A stretch of 53,688 nucleotides of DNA from Nocardia amamiensis NBRC 102102 (GTDB lineage: Bacteria; Actinomycetota; Actinomycetes; Mycobacteriales; Mycobacteriaceae): assembly GCF_001612745.1 (NCBI RefSeq), contig NZ_BDBA01000015.1, positions 1-53,688 of the forward strand, given 5' to 3'. The notes beneath the pieces were generated by a model, which searched no databases, had not been told where the DNA came from, and saw only the letters and a list, made by a program, of their open reading frames with translations. A program made the position numbers and the translations under genes. Shown one piece after another: positions 25,132-33,414 of this stretch. Numbering within the stretch: position 1 is the first letter of the stretch; the number at the start of each line of letters is the position of its first letter.

Positions 25132-25413
25132 TTGAGCGAGAGTGAGCAGAACATGGACTCAATGATCCGATCTGCCGTAGACGACGCGATATCGATCGAG
25201 ATCAGACACTTTCAGTCCGGCGCGGTCGATATCGACTTGCGGTGGGAAGGGCACCATGCCGTGATCCAAGGGGTCCGTGATGAATGGGGTGTATCCGTGG
25301 ATGTACCCGACGATGAGGGGTTCTGTGGGCACGACCATGCCTTTCCATCACTGGAACAGGCACTTTCAGCCGCACAGAAACTCTTGCCATCCGCAGGTAC
25401 GACGTCAGACTGA
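25132..25413 (+). CDS. Hypothetical acidic protein between direct repeats
   Basis: 93 aa from a TTG preceded by AAAGGA (an ATG at 25153 is the alternative). Acidic, single compact domain: AISIEIRHFQSGAVDIDLRWEG, then WGVSVDVPDDEGFCGHDHAFPSLEQALSAA. It resembles small immunity- or sensor-like proteins but matches no family I recognise. It lies between the two copies of a 0.36-kb duplication, so it may have arrived with, or been trapped by, the rearrangement. Confidence 0.55.
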   Translation: MSESEQNMDSMIRSAVDDAISIEIRHFQSGAVDIDLRWEGHHAVIQGVRDEWGVSVDVPDDEGFCGHDHAFPSLEQALSAAQKLLPSAGTTSD

Positions 25414-25493
25414 CGGGCGACAACCCCGAGCTATGCCAGATGATGCTGCCATCCGGACCGCGGGGTGCGACCGGTGATGTGTGCCTGCGTGCC

Positions 25494-25784
25494 TCAGCTG
25501 CGAAGGGCTGCGGCGAGCGCCGGGGCAACGGAAGACGCTATGGCGAGAGGACGCCGGTCATGGCTTCCGGCACGGTGTACCTTTACCTCGATCACGACCG
25601 CGGCCCTGGGCGTGATCACCACCAGATCGGCTTCCTGCGCCTCGCCCTTGCGATTACGGTCGGGTACATAGCAACCCGAGATCGCCAGTCCCACAATGAC
25701 GTACTGCCCGGTCCAGCTCCGCAGCCAATCGAGCACGCGCTGCTCGGATCGCGGTGCCGTCGTTCGTTCGTTGATGACCAACAT
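25494..25784 (-). pseudogene. Chimeric pseudogene: NERD 5' end fused to a TetR 3' end
   Basis: From ATG 25784 the sequence repeats the NERD gene (LVINERTTAPRSEQRVLDWL...VVITPRAAVVIEVK). One extra base relative to the intact copy then shifts the frame. At ~25544 homology to the NERD gene stops and 25494-25550 instead resembles the last 57 bases of the TetR gene at 26648 (tail APALAAALRS versus DPALAAALRS, including the stop). It is therefore a recombination scar joining two duplicated fragments and is not expected to make a working protein. Confidence 0.8.
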
Positions 25785-25899
25785 CGGCGGCCACCTCCAT
25801 CGCGTCCACACAATCGACTGCTCAACCGTATTCGGCGACCGAATCCGGCAAAATCCGAAAGGCACTGTAACAGCAGCATATTGGCGACAAATCGGCATG
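25544..25899. repeat. Direct repeat, copy B (truncated NERD 5' end and promoter)
   Basis: Diverged copy of 24676-25032, including the upstream segment (CACACAATCGACTGCTC, GAAAGGCACTGTAA, TATTGGCG). The upstream part is as well conserved as the coding part, so a promoter was duplicated too. Confidence 0.85.
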
Positions 25900-26059
25900 G
25901 CTCGAACAGCGCGCGGGCAGTGGTGGTGGCGAGACCGACACCGCGTCTTCCGCAGTGCGGATCGCTCAGCACGGTCGCGTCGGCTCGGCCCGGCAAGCGA
26001 GTCGCACACGAATACACCAGCAATGGGTTGACGACGACCTACGGCGCTACCGTGGCACC

Positions 26060-26626
26060 ATGCGCGCCTTTCGAGAGATGTGTGAGCTGTTCGAACACAG
26101 TGAGCTCGGGACGCCGCCGATTCCGGCCCGGTTTCGGCCGCGACTGGATCGAGCGGGGAAGTGGGCCTATGCGACCCGTGAGATCTTGCCGATGGAGATG
26201 TACTTCTTCGGCTACTACCCGCACGAAGCGCGGCAGACATGGGTATCGGACTATGTGGCCGTCTGCCACGCCGGGCACGGAATCAACTCGTACGCCATCA
26301 CCTATCAACTCGTGTTGGGCCCGTTGGCGCTATTTGCCCAGACGCCATGGGGAGGAGCGTACAGCGACCCGGAGCGTGATGCCGAGCAGGTGCGCAGAAT
26401 GTTCGATGCCTGCGCGATGCTCGCAGAAGTCGCCGAGAGCGCTCCCAGTAGCGGCCGGGACAGGTTGCTCGTTCTGCATAGCAGCCTGAGCCGCATATAC
26501 GCTTGCCAATGGCTGGCGCGCTCCGAAGACGCACCACGCGAAGGCGTTTCGGACGTTGTGGAACTCGAGGAGGATCCGCTCGCCGCATTTCACACCGCCG
26601 CCCAGAGGCTGACCGAGCACCGGTAG
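26060..26626 (+). CDS. Hypothetical protein
   Basis: 188 aa, starting MRAFREMCELFEHSELG. Soluble; rich in aromatic residues in the centre (MEMYFFGYYPHEARQTWVSDYVAVCHAGHGINSYAITYQL) and helical after that, ending QRLTEHR. No signal peptide, no family recognised. It is the last gene before the mymA-like region and points toward the TetR gene (22-bp gap, convergent). Confidence 0.6.
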   Translation: MRAFREMCELFEHSELGTPPIPARFRPRLDRAGKWAYATREILPMEMYFFGYYPHEARQTWVSDYVAVCHAGHGINSYAITYQLVLGPLALFAQTPWGGAYSDPERDAEQVRRMFDACAMLAEVAESAPSSGRDRLLVLHSSLSRIYACQWLARSEDAPREGVSDVVELEEDPLAAFHTAAQRLTEHR

Positions 26627-26647
26627 CGGTGAACCTCCTCTCTGCGA

Positions 26648-27280
26648 TCAGCTGCGCAACGCAGCCGCCAAGGCCGGGTCGACGGAAAACGCTATGGCGA
26701 TGAGAGATTCGACCAGTAGGTCGATGTGTTGTTCGCGGGAAATAGGTTCCGTCCGCAACCAGGTCAGGGTGGTTTCCTCGACAAAGGCGATCCACCCGCG
26801 CATGGCGAGCATGAGCCGCGGGTGGTCGGCCTCGGAGACCGGGACGGGGACTTCGGCGAGGATGATGCCGATGATGGCGTCGCGGGTCAGGTCGACCATG
26901 GCCGCCAAATCGGGGCTGACGCTCGTGGGGCCGCGCAACAACGCCAGGTATGCGGTGCGGTTCTCGCTGACGTAGTCGATATAGCGCTCCATCGAGTCGC
27001 GCAGCATCCCGGAAATGCCCAGCGTGCGGTCGGGGGCGACGCGCTCGAGCAGTTCGGCGTTGGCATGACGCACGATCGCCAGCAGGAAGTCGTGCTTGGT
27101 CGGGAAGTAGTGGAACAGCAGGCCGCGGGAGATACCGGCTCGCGCGGCGATCTCACTGACGGAGATTTCGTCGATGGTGCGCTCGCCGAGCATCTTCGCA
27201 CCCAGGGTGAGCAACTGCTCGCGCCGTTCGTCCGGGCTGAGCCGGGTGCGCTTCGCGGTCTCGTCTCGGCTGATGGTCAC
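26648..27280 (-). CDS. TetR/AcrR family repressor
   Basis: 210 aa. N-terminal TetR HTH (TIDEISVSEIAARAGISRGLLFHYFPTKHDFLLAIV, about 35-75) and an all-helical ligand domain. It is divergent from the monooxygenase gene, with two overlapping inverted repeats between the start codons, so it most likely represses that operon and itself, responding to a hydrophobic ligand. In M. tuberculosis the comparable mymA cluster is controlled by an AraC regulator (VirS) instead. Confidence 0.9.
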   Translation of the reverse strand: MTISRDETAKRTRLSPDERREQLLTLGAKMLGERTIDEISVSEIAARAGISRGLLFHYFPTKHDFLLAIVRHANAELLERVAPDRTLGISGMLRDSMERYIDYVSENRTAYLALLRGPTSVSPDLAAMVDLTRDAIIGIILAEVPVPVSEADHPRLMLAMRGWIAFVEETTLTWLRTEPISREQHIDLLVESLIAIAFSVDPALAAALRS

Positions 27281-27302
27281 GGGATCATCCTACTGAACGC
27301 TG

Positions 27303-27332
27303 GTCAATACACTATTGACTCGCGCTCAATAG
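27303..27332. promoter_or_regulatory. Overlapping operator palindromes between TetR and monooxygenase genes
   Basis: GTCAATA-CAC-TATTGAC (27303-27319) and CTATTGA-N7-TCAATAG (27312-27332) share their middle arm. They lie 19-48 bp before the monooxygenase ATG and 23-52 bp before the TetR start, the usual place for TetR binding sites. Confidence 0.75.
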
Positions 27333-27350
27333 CACCGTAGCCTGGATTAC

Positions 27351-28880
27351 ATGAGTCGCAAGGTCACAGACAAAGCTGTCGCCGACCGACCCACGCGCCA
27401 CGCTAGGACGATCATTATCGGCAGCGGGTTCTCGGGTCTGGGTCTGGCCATCCGGCTGACCCAAGAGGGTCGCAACGACTTCCTCGTGTTGGAGCGCGGC
27501 AGCGATGTCGGCGGTACCTGGCGGGACAACACCTACCCCGGCGCCGCCTGCGACGTCCCCTCGCACCTGTACTCGTACTCGTTCGCGCTGAATCCGAACT
27601 GGTCGCGGTCGTACTCCCGCCAGCAGGAGATCCAGCAGTACATCCAGGACGTGTCCCAGCGCTACGACGTGCGCGACAAGCACATCTTCGACTGCGACGT
27701 GACCGGTGCCCGCTGGAACGACGACACCGCGCTCTGGGAGATCGAGTCGACCCAGGGCAGGTTCACCGCGAACAGCGTGGTCTCGGCGGTCGGCGCGCTG
27801 TGCGAACCCGCGCTGCCGGACATCAAAGGCATCAGGCAGTTCGAAGGCGAGGTCTTCCACTCCGCCCGCTGGAACCACGACGTCGACCTCACCGGCAAAC
27901 GGGTCGCCATCATCGGCACCGGCGCGTCGGCCATCCAGATCGTGCCCGCGATCGCCCCGAAGGTCGGCCATCTGGACGTCTACCAGCGCACCGCACCGTG
28001 GCTGCTGCCGCGCTTCGACCGCCCCTACACCAAGGCCGAGCAGCTCGCCTTCAAGCACGTGCCTGGCTTCCAGCGACTGTCCCGCGCCGCCATCTACGCC
28101 GCGCGCGAGACCCAGGTGGTCGGCCTGGCCAAGGCACCCGCTCTGATGCAGCTATTCGAGATGATCGCGAAAGCCAAGTTGCGCTACGAGATTCGCGATC
28201 CGAAGCTGCGCGCCAAGGTCACGCCGAACTTCCGGATCGGCTGCAAGCGCATGCTGATCTCCAACGACTACTACCCGGCGCTGTCGCGTCCCAATGTCGA
28301 CGTGGTCACCGACGGCATCGCCGAGGTGCGCCGCAACTCGATCGTCACCAAGGACGGCACCGAGCGCGAGATCGACGCGCTGATCATCGCGACCGGCTTC
28401 CATGTCACCGATTCGCCGACCAACGACACGATCGCGGGGCGCGACGGCCGCACCCTTTCGGAAGTGTTCGACGAGATCGGCCAGCAGGCTTACAAAGGCT
28501 CCTCGGTCGCCCACTTCCCCAATATGTTCTTCCTGCTCGGCCCGAACGTCGGCCTCGGGCACACCTCGATGGTGTACATGATCGAATCGCAGATCAACTA
28601 CATCGCCGACGCGCTGGCCACCATCGATCGCCTCGATCTGCGTACCGTGGAAGTGCGCCGCGACGTGCAGGATGCCTACAACGCCGACCTGCAGGCGAAG
28701 CTGGCAGGCACCGTCTGGCTGACCGGCGGGTGCTCGAGCTGGTACCTGGACAAGCACGGCAACAACACCACGTTGTGGCCGGACTTCACCTTCGAATTCC
28801 GTCGGCAGACCAGGACATTCGACGTGTCGGCGTACGACATCTCCCTATCCGGATCCGATCTGAAGGCAGTGGCACAGTGA
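27351..28880 (+). CDS. Flavin-containing (Baeyer-Villiger-type) monooxygenase, MymA/EthA-like
   Basis: 509 aa. FAD Rossmann motif IIGSGFSGLGLAIRL near residue 25, then GGTWRDNTYPGAACDVPSHLYSY, the BVMO-like fingerprint F-x-G-x3-H-x3-W (FEGEVFHSARWN; the usual final P/D is N), and the NADP motif IIGTGASAIQI. C-terminal FLLGPNVGLGHTS is also typical. Enzymes of this group insert oxygen into ketones or oxidise heteroatoms. First gene of a set with SDR and esterase genes whose order resembles the mycobacterial mymA operon, proposed to modify fatty acids for the envelope. Same-family alternative: EthA. Confidence 0.9.
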   Translation: MSRKVTDKAVADRPTRHARTIIIGSGFSGLGLAIRLTQEGRNDFLVLERGSDVGGTWRDNTYPGAACDVPSHLYSYSFALNPNWSRSYSRQQEIQQYIQDVSQRYDVRDKHIFDCDVTGARWNDDTALWEIESTQGRFTANSVVSAVGALCEPALPDIKGIRQFEGEVFHSARWNHDVDLTGKRVAIIGTGASAIQIVPAIAPKVGHLDVYQRTAPWLLPRFDRPYTKAEQLAFKHVPGFQRLSRAAIYAARETQVVGLAKAPALMQLFEMIAKAKLRYEIRDPKLRAKVTPNFRIGCKRMLISNDYYPALSRPNVDVVTDGIAEVRRNSIVTKDGTEREIDALIIATGFHVTDSPTNDTIAGRDGRTLSEVFDEIGQQAYKGSSVAHFPNMFFLLGPNVGLGHTSMVYMIESQINYIADALATIDRLDLRTVEVRRDVQDAYNADLQAKLAGTVWLTGGCSSWYLDKHGNNTTLWPDFTFEFRRQTRTFDVSAYDISLSGSDLKAVAQ

Positions 28881-29707
28881 GCAGCGACGCTTACTTCGAG
28901 AACAAGGTATGTGTGATCACCGGAGCGGGCTCCGGGATCGGTCGCGCGTTGGCGGAGAATCTGGCCAGGCGCGGCGCCAAACTGGCGCTCTCCGATATCG
29001 ACGTGGACGGCCTGGCCGAGACCGTGCGCCGCTGCGAGCAGCTCGGCGCCGAGGTCAAGTCCGACCGGCTGAACGTGGTCGAGCGTGAAGCGGTCCTGCT
29101 CTACGCCGACGCGGTCAAGGCGCACTTCGGCACGGTGCACCAGGTCTACAACAACGCCGGCATCGCCCACCACGGCGAGGTGATCCGCTCGGAGTTCAAG
29201 GACTTCGAACGCGTCATGGACGTCGATTTCTGGGGCGTGGTCAACGGAACCAAGGCGTTCCTGCCGATGGTCATCGAGTCCGGCGACGGTCACATCGTCA
29301 ACGTGTCCAGCCTCTTCGGCCTGATCGCGATCCCCGGGCAGAGCGCGTACAACGCGGCGAAGTTCGCGGTGCGCGGCTTCACCGAGTCGCTGCGGCAGGA
29401 GATGCTGGTCGCGCGGCATCCGGTCAAGGTCACCTGTGTACATCCGGGCGGCATCAAGACCGCGGTCGCGCGCAACGCCACCTACGCCGAGGGCATCGAC
29501 AGCAAGTCGGCCGCGTCGATGTTCGACAAGAAGCTGGCCATTCATACCGCCGAGATGGCGGCGCAGACCATCACCGAAGGCGTGCGCAAGGGGCACGGCC
29601 GCGTGCTGATCGGCTGGGAGGCCAAGCTGCTGGACCTGTTCGTCCGGGTGACCGCGTCGGGCTACCAGCGGATCGCGGCCAACGTCGAACGCCGCTTCCT
29701 GCCCTGA
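28877..29707 (+). CDS. Short-chain dehydrogenase/reductase (SadH-like)
   Basis: 276 aa. GTG start overlaps the preceding TGA (GTGA). NAD(P)-binding TGAGSGIGRALA, NNAG (YNNAGIAHHG), catalytic Ser in NVSSLFG and Y-x3-K (YNAAKFAV) are all present. A classical SDR that would interconvert alcohol and ketone groups, plausibly preparing or reducing substrates of the adjacent monooxygenase. Counterpart of the SDR in the mycobacterial mymA operon. Confidence 0.9.
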   Translation: MSSDAYFENKVCVITGAGSGIGRALAENLARRGAKLALSDIDVDGLAETVRRCEQLGAEVKSDRLNVVEREAVLLYADAVKAHFGTVHQVYNNAGIAHHGEVIRSEFKDFERVMDVDFWGVVNGTKAFLPMVIESGDGHIVNVSSLFGLIAIPGQSAYNAAKFAVRGFTESLRQEMLVARHPVKVTCVHPGGIKTAVARNATYAEGIDSKSAASMFDKKLAIHTAEMAAQTITEGVRKGHGRVLIGWEAKLLDLFVRVTASGYQRIAANVERRFLP

Positions 29708-29728
29708 TCCGGATTACGAGGAGCACCT

Positions 29729-30646
29729 ATGCGGGACATCAACCTTCCGCTGCCCGTTGCGCGGGCGGTACTGAATCCGATCTTCCGGGTCACGCTCAAC
29801 AAGCGGTTGCCGTTTCCGATGCAGCGCAGGCTGCTCGACATAAGTTCGCGGGCGCAACTGATGCCCGAGGGCAGCATCGTGCAACGGCTGCGCCTGGGCG
29901 GCAGGCCCGCCGAGCGGATCAGCTTCGCCGGCACCTCCGGCCACGGCGCCGTCCTCTACTTGCACGGCGGTGGGTACGCGGTCGGCTCGCCTACGACGCA
30001 CCGCTCGCTGGCGGCGCGGCTGGCGCGCGACACCGGCTGCGCGGTCTACGTTCTGGACTACCGCCTCGCACCGGAGCATCCGTTCCCCGCCGCGCTGGAC
30101 GACGCCGAGGCCGCGTCCCTGGAGCTGATGACGAGCGCGGGCTACCACGCAGGGCAGATCGCCATCTCCGGTGATTCCGCGGGCGGCGGCCTCTCGCTGG
30201 CGCTCGCGCAACGGTTGATCGCGCGGCACGGCTGCACTCCGGCCGCACTCGGCTTGATCGCACCGTGGTCGGATCCCAACCAGATCCCGGAACGCCGGCG
30301 CGACTTGGTCATCAGCAAGCCGTGGTCGCGCGCCTGCGCGGCCGCGTATCTGGGCGACGGGGATCCGGCCGACCCTGGCTACGCGCCGCTGACCGGCGAG
30401 CTGCGCGGCCTGCCGCCGACCTACGTGCAGGTCGACGTCAGCGAGCTGCTGCACGGGCAATGCGTGGATCTGGTCGCCGCGCTGCGGGCGTCGGGCGTGC
30501 ACGTGCAGTTCACCGAGAGCAAGGGCTTGTGGCACGTCGCACAGCTACAGGCCGCGCTGGCGGCGCCGGCGGCGGCCGCGCTGGGTGAACTCGCCGGATT
30601 CCTGCGCGAAGCACTCCAACCCGCGGACCTGCGCGAACTAGGATGA
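29729..30646 (+). CDS. Alpha/beta hydrolase, HSL family esterase (LipR-like)
   Basis: 305 aa; GAGGAG precedes the ATG. Oxyanion-hole motif HGGGYAVGS near residue 75 and nucleophile GDSAGGG near 150 define the hormone-sensitive lipase family. Acid and His residues are expected in DVSELLHGQ and GLWHV. Cytoplasmic. Third gene of the mymA-like set; it could hydrolyse the ester produced by the Baeyer-Villiger-type monooxygenase. Confidence 0.88.
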   Translation: MRDINLPLPVARAVLNPIFRVTLNKRLPFPMQRRLLDISSRAQLMPEGSIVQRLRLGGRPAERISFAGTSGHGAVLYLHGGGYAVGSPTTHRSLAARLARDTGCAVYVLDYRLAPEHPFPAALDDAEAASLELMTSAGYHAGQIAISGDSAGGGLSLALAQRLIARHGCTPAALGLIAPWSDPNQIPERRRDLVISKPWSRACAAAYLGDGDPADPGYAPLTGELRGLPPTYVQVDVSELLHGQCVDLVAALRASGVHVQFTESKGLWHVAQLQAALAAPAAAALGELAGFLREALQPADLRELG

Positions 30647-30766
30647 GCAGCGGAGCGGGGTCCGTACCGGGCGGTAATGTGCGGAACCCATTTCGGTGGT
30701 CGACCTCACGGCCCTGGCACAGGTGTCGTAGATTACTGGCGAGTAAACCCACGTGGAAGGGCACTG

Positions 30767-32560
30767 ATGCGAGAGTTCGAAGTCCCGGCTTCTTACACCA
30801 TCCCGGATGACGCGAACAATTCCGACAACGTCTTCCGCCATGCCGAGCAGACGCCGAACGCGGTGCTGTTCAACGTGCCGAACGGCAGTGGCGGCTGGCG
30901 GGACGTCACGGCCGTGGAGTTCGCGACGACCGTGACCGGCGTGGCGAAAGGCCTGATCGCCTCGGGCCTCGAGCTCGGCGATCGCGTCGCCATCATGGCA
31001 CCCACCCGGTACGAATGGGCCGTCCTCGATTTCGCGATCTGGGCCGCGGGCGGCTGCACCGTCGCGATCTACGACAGCTCCGCCGCCGAGCAGGCCAAGT
31101 GGATCCTGCAGGACTCGGCCACCAAGCTGCTGGTCCTGGACAGCGACAAGCACCGCAAGGTGATCGACGAGATCGAGACCGGATCGCTGCCGGATCTGCG
31201 CGAGATCATGCAGATCGACAAGGGCGAGCTGGACGAGCTGATCAGCCGCGGCGCCGGCCTGGACGACCAGATCGTGCACGACCGTCGCGCCCAGGTCGGC
31301 GCGCAGTCGCCGGCCACCCTGATCTACACCTCGGGCACCACGGGCCGGCCCAAGGGCGTCATGCTCACCCACGCGAACCTCTACGCGGAGTCCAAGTCCG
31401 ACCGGATCGCGCTGCGCAAGTACGTCACCGAGGGCAAGAAGACCCTCATGTTCCTGCCGCTGGCGCACGTCTTCGCCCGCGCCGTCGCGCTGGCCGCGTT
31501 CGACGCGAAGGTGATCGTCGCGCACACCGCCGACTGGTCCACCCTCGTCGAGCAGTTCGGCAGCTACCGGCCGCACTTCATCCTCTCGGTGCCGCGCGTG
31601 TTCGAGAAGGTGTTCAACAGCGCCAAGCAGAAGGCGCACGACGGCGGCAAAGGCAAGATCTTCGACGCCGCCGCGGCCACCGCGATCGCGTGGAGCGAGG
31701 CCATCGACAACGGCGGCCCCGGCATCGGGCTGAAGCTCAAGCACGCACTGTTCGACAAGCTGGTCTACGCCAAGCTGCGGGCGGCGCTCGGCGGCCAATG
31801 CGAGGCGGCCGTCTCCGGCGGCGGCCCGCTCGGCGCGCGCCTGGGCCACTTCTTCCGCGGCGTCGGCGTGACCATCTACGAGGGCTACGGCCTCACCGAG
31901 ACCACCGCGGCGATCGCTGTGAACACCCCGGAGGACATCCGGGTCGGCTCGGTCGGACGGCCGATCGAGGGCCACGCCGCCAAGATCGCCGAGGACGGCG
32001 AGCTGCTGCTGCGCGGCTCGGTCGTGTTCAGCGGTTACTGGGGCAACGCCGAGGCCACCGAGGATGCCTTCGAGGACGGCTGGTTCAAGACCGGTGACCT
32101 CGGCGCCATCGACGCGGACGGCTTCATCACCATCACCGGCCGCAAGAAGGAGATCATCGTCACCGCCGGTGGCAAGAACGTCTCCCCCGCGCTGCTGGAA
32201 GACTCGCTGCGGGCGCATCCGCTGATCAGCCAGGTGATGGTGGTCGGCGACGGCCAGCCGTTCATCGGCGCGCTGATCACGCTGGACCCGGAGACGCTGC
32301 CCGGCTGGAAGGACCGCCACGGCCTGCCCGCCGACACCCTGATCGAGAAGCTCATCGAGCACCCGGAGCTGATCGCCGAGGTGGACGCCGCGGTGGCCGA
32401 GACCAACAAGAAGGTCTCGAACGCCGAGCAGATCAAGAAGATCCGTCTGCTGACCATCGACTGGACGCAGGAGACCGGCGAGCTCACCCCGAAGATGTCG
32501 CTCAAGCGCGCGGTCGTGATGAAGCAGCACGCCGAGGACGTGGCGAAGATCTACCACTGA
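30767..32560 (+). CDS. Long-chain fatty acid-CoA ligase (FadD15-like)
   Basis: 597 aa. GGAAGGG precedes the ATG. AMP-binding P-loop YTSGTTGRPKGV near residue 190, YGLTETT near 375 and the C-terminal GDLGAIDADGFITITGRKKE hinge are complete, with the catalytic Lys region near the end (GELTPKMSLKR). It activates fatty acids to acyl-CoA via acyl-AMP. Separated from the esterase gene by 120 bp, so it may have its own promoter. A hairpin terminator follows. Confidence 0.92.
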   Translation: MREFEVPASYTIPDDANNSDNVFRHAEQTPNAVLFNVPNGSGGWRDVTAVEFATTVTGVAKGLIASGLELGDRVAIMAPTRYEWAVLDFAIWAAGGCTVAIYDSSAAEQAKWILQDSATKLLVLDSDKHRKVIDEIETGSLPDLREIMQIDKGELDELISRGAGLDDQIVHDRRAQVGAQSPATLIYTSGTTGRPKGVMLTHANLYAESKSDRIALRKYVTEGKKTLMFLPLAHVFARAVALAAFDAKVIVAHTADWSTLVEQFGSYRPHFILSVPRVFEKVFNSAKQKAHDGGKGKIFDAAAATAIAWSEAIDNGGPGIGLKLKHALFDKLVYAKLRAALGGQCEAAVSGGGPLGARLGHFFRGVGVTIYEGYGLTETTAAIAVNTPEDIRVGSVGRPIEGHAAKIAEDGELLLRGSVVFSGYWGNAEATEDAFEDGWFKTGDLGAIDADGFITITGRKKEIIVTAGGKNVSPALLEDSLRAHPLISQVMVVGDGQPFIGALITLDPETLPGWKDRHGLPADTLIEKLIEHPELIAEVDAAVAETNKKVSNAEQIKKIRLLTIDWTQETGELTPKMSLKRAVVMKQHAEDVAKIYH

Positions 32561-32571
32561 GTCGGGGCCCG

Positions 32572-32609
32572 AAGGCGCTGTCCGTGAAAAAGTTCGCGGA
32601 CAGCGCCTT
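32572..32609 (+). terminator. Terminator of the acyl-CoA ligase gene
   Basis: Perfect 13-bp stem (32572-32584 with 32597-32609), 12-nt A-rich loop, followed by T. It starts 12 bases after the stop codon. Confidence 0.85.
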
Positions 32610-32674
32610 TCGCGTTCCATGCTCAGGGCAGGCGGCTCGACCCGAGACATCGTCGAGGACATCGGAGGTTTGCT

Positions 32675-33346
32675 ATGACGCAATCGGAATGGACGCTGCC
32701 GGCACGAACACTGCTCGACCGGATCCAGGCAGAGCTGGCTCCACAGGACGACGACAACCGGCTCGTCCCGCGAATCGCGGCGGGAACGGCGCCTCGGGAG
32801 GTGTTCGCGGCCATCGCCGCCGAGGAATTGCGTATCACTGATAGCGACTGGCGCAGTGTCCATACGTTGGCTGCCCGCGCCGACGAGCCACACGCCCGCG
32901 CCTTCTTCACCGAGCTCGCGCCGGGTGAGCAACAGGCGCACCACTTGCTGGACGAGCTGGCAACGGCGGCCGGTCCGGACACCGGCGTTCAGCAACCGAG
33001 ACCAGGCTGCCAGGCGTATCCGGCCTTCATGGCCTGGCTGGCGCTCAACGGCGGCGCCGCTGAGGTCATCGCGGCGTTGCATGCGAATCTCGCTGCGTTC
33101 GGCCGGTATTGCGGAGCGGTCGCCGTTGGAATGCGCGCGCACTATGGCTTCGATGACGCCGCGTGTGCGTTCTTCGACTTCTACACCGCGGGCGCTCCGG
33201 AGCTCGAAGACAAAGCCCTCGCCGCGGTTCAGGCCGGTCTCGATTCCGGGCGGCTCGACCCGGATGAAGCGCGGACGTTCGCGCGGCTGTTCCAGAGCTA
33301 CGAGCTGATGTTCTGGAATACCCTCGCCGACGAATTCGCCGGATAG
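32675..33346 (+). CDS. TenA/thiaminase-II-like helical protein
   Basis: 223 aa, all helical, resembling the heme-oxygenase-like fold of TenA/thiaminase-type proteins: EEL near residue 50, FTELAPGEQQAHHLLDELA, YPAFMAWLALNGGAAEVIAALHANLAAFGRYC and a final FQSYELMFWNTLADEF. The Cys of classic thiaminase II is in a comparable place (RYCGAV), but activity cannot be assigned. GGAGG precedes the ATG. Stand-alone gene. Confidence 0.6.
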   Translation: MTQSEWTLPARTLLDRIQAELAPQDDDNRLVPRIAAGTAPREVFAAIAAEELRITDSDWRSVHTLAARADEPHARAFFTELAPGEQQAHHLLDELATAAGPDTGVQQPRPGCQAYPAFMAWLALNGGAAEVIAALHANLAAFGRYCGAVAVGMRAHYGFDDAACAFFDFYTAGAPELEDKALAAVQAGLDSGRLDPDEARTFARLFQSYELMFWNTLADEFAG

Positions 33347-33414
33347 CCAGGGCCGGTCCGCACGTCATCGAATGGTCACAATGCCGCAAGCGGACCGGCA
33401 GTAGGCTCGATGCC

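Noticed and set aside
25132..25899. Insertion sequence or composite transposon between the direct repeats
   Set aside because: No transposase, terminal inverted repeats or target-site duplication could be found; the repeats are copies of a chromosomal gene end.
27800..28876. Upstream extension of the SDR frame into the monooxygenase gene
   Set aside because: Out-of-frame reading of the monooxygenase; the SDR starts at the GTG overlapping the monooxygenase stop.
30638..33142. 834-codon open frame on the minus strand across the acyl-CoA ligase gene
   Set aside because: It is antisense to a gene with full AMP-binding motifs; its translation is low-complexity and repetitive in Asp/Val/Leu/Gly, the usual mirror of GC-rich coding sequence.
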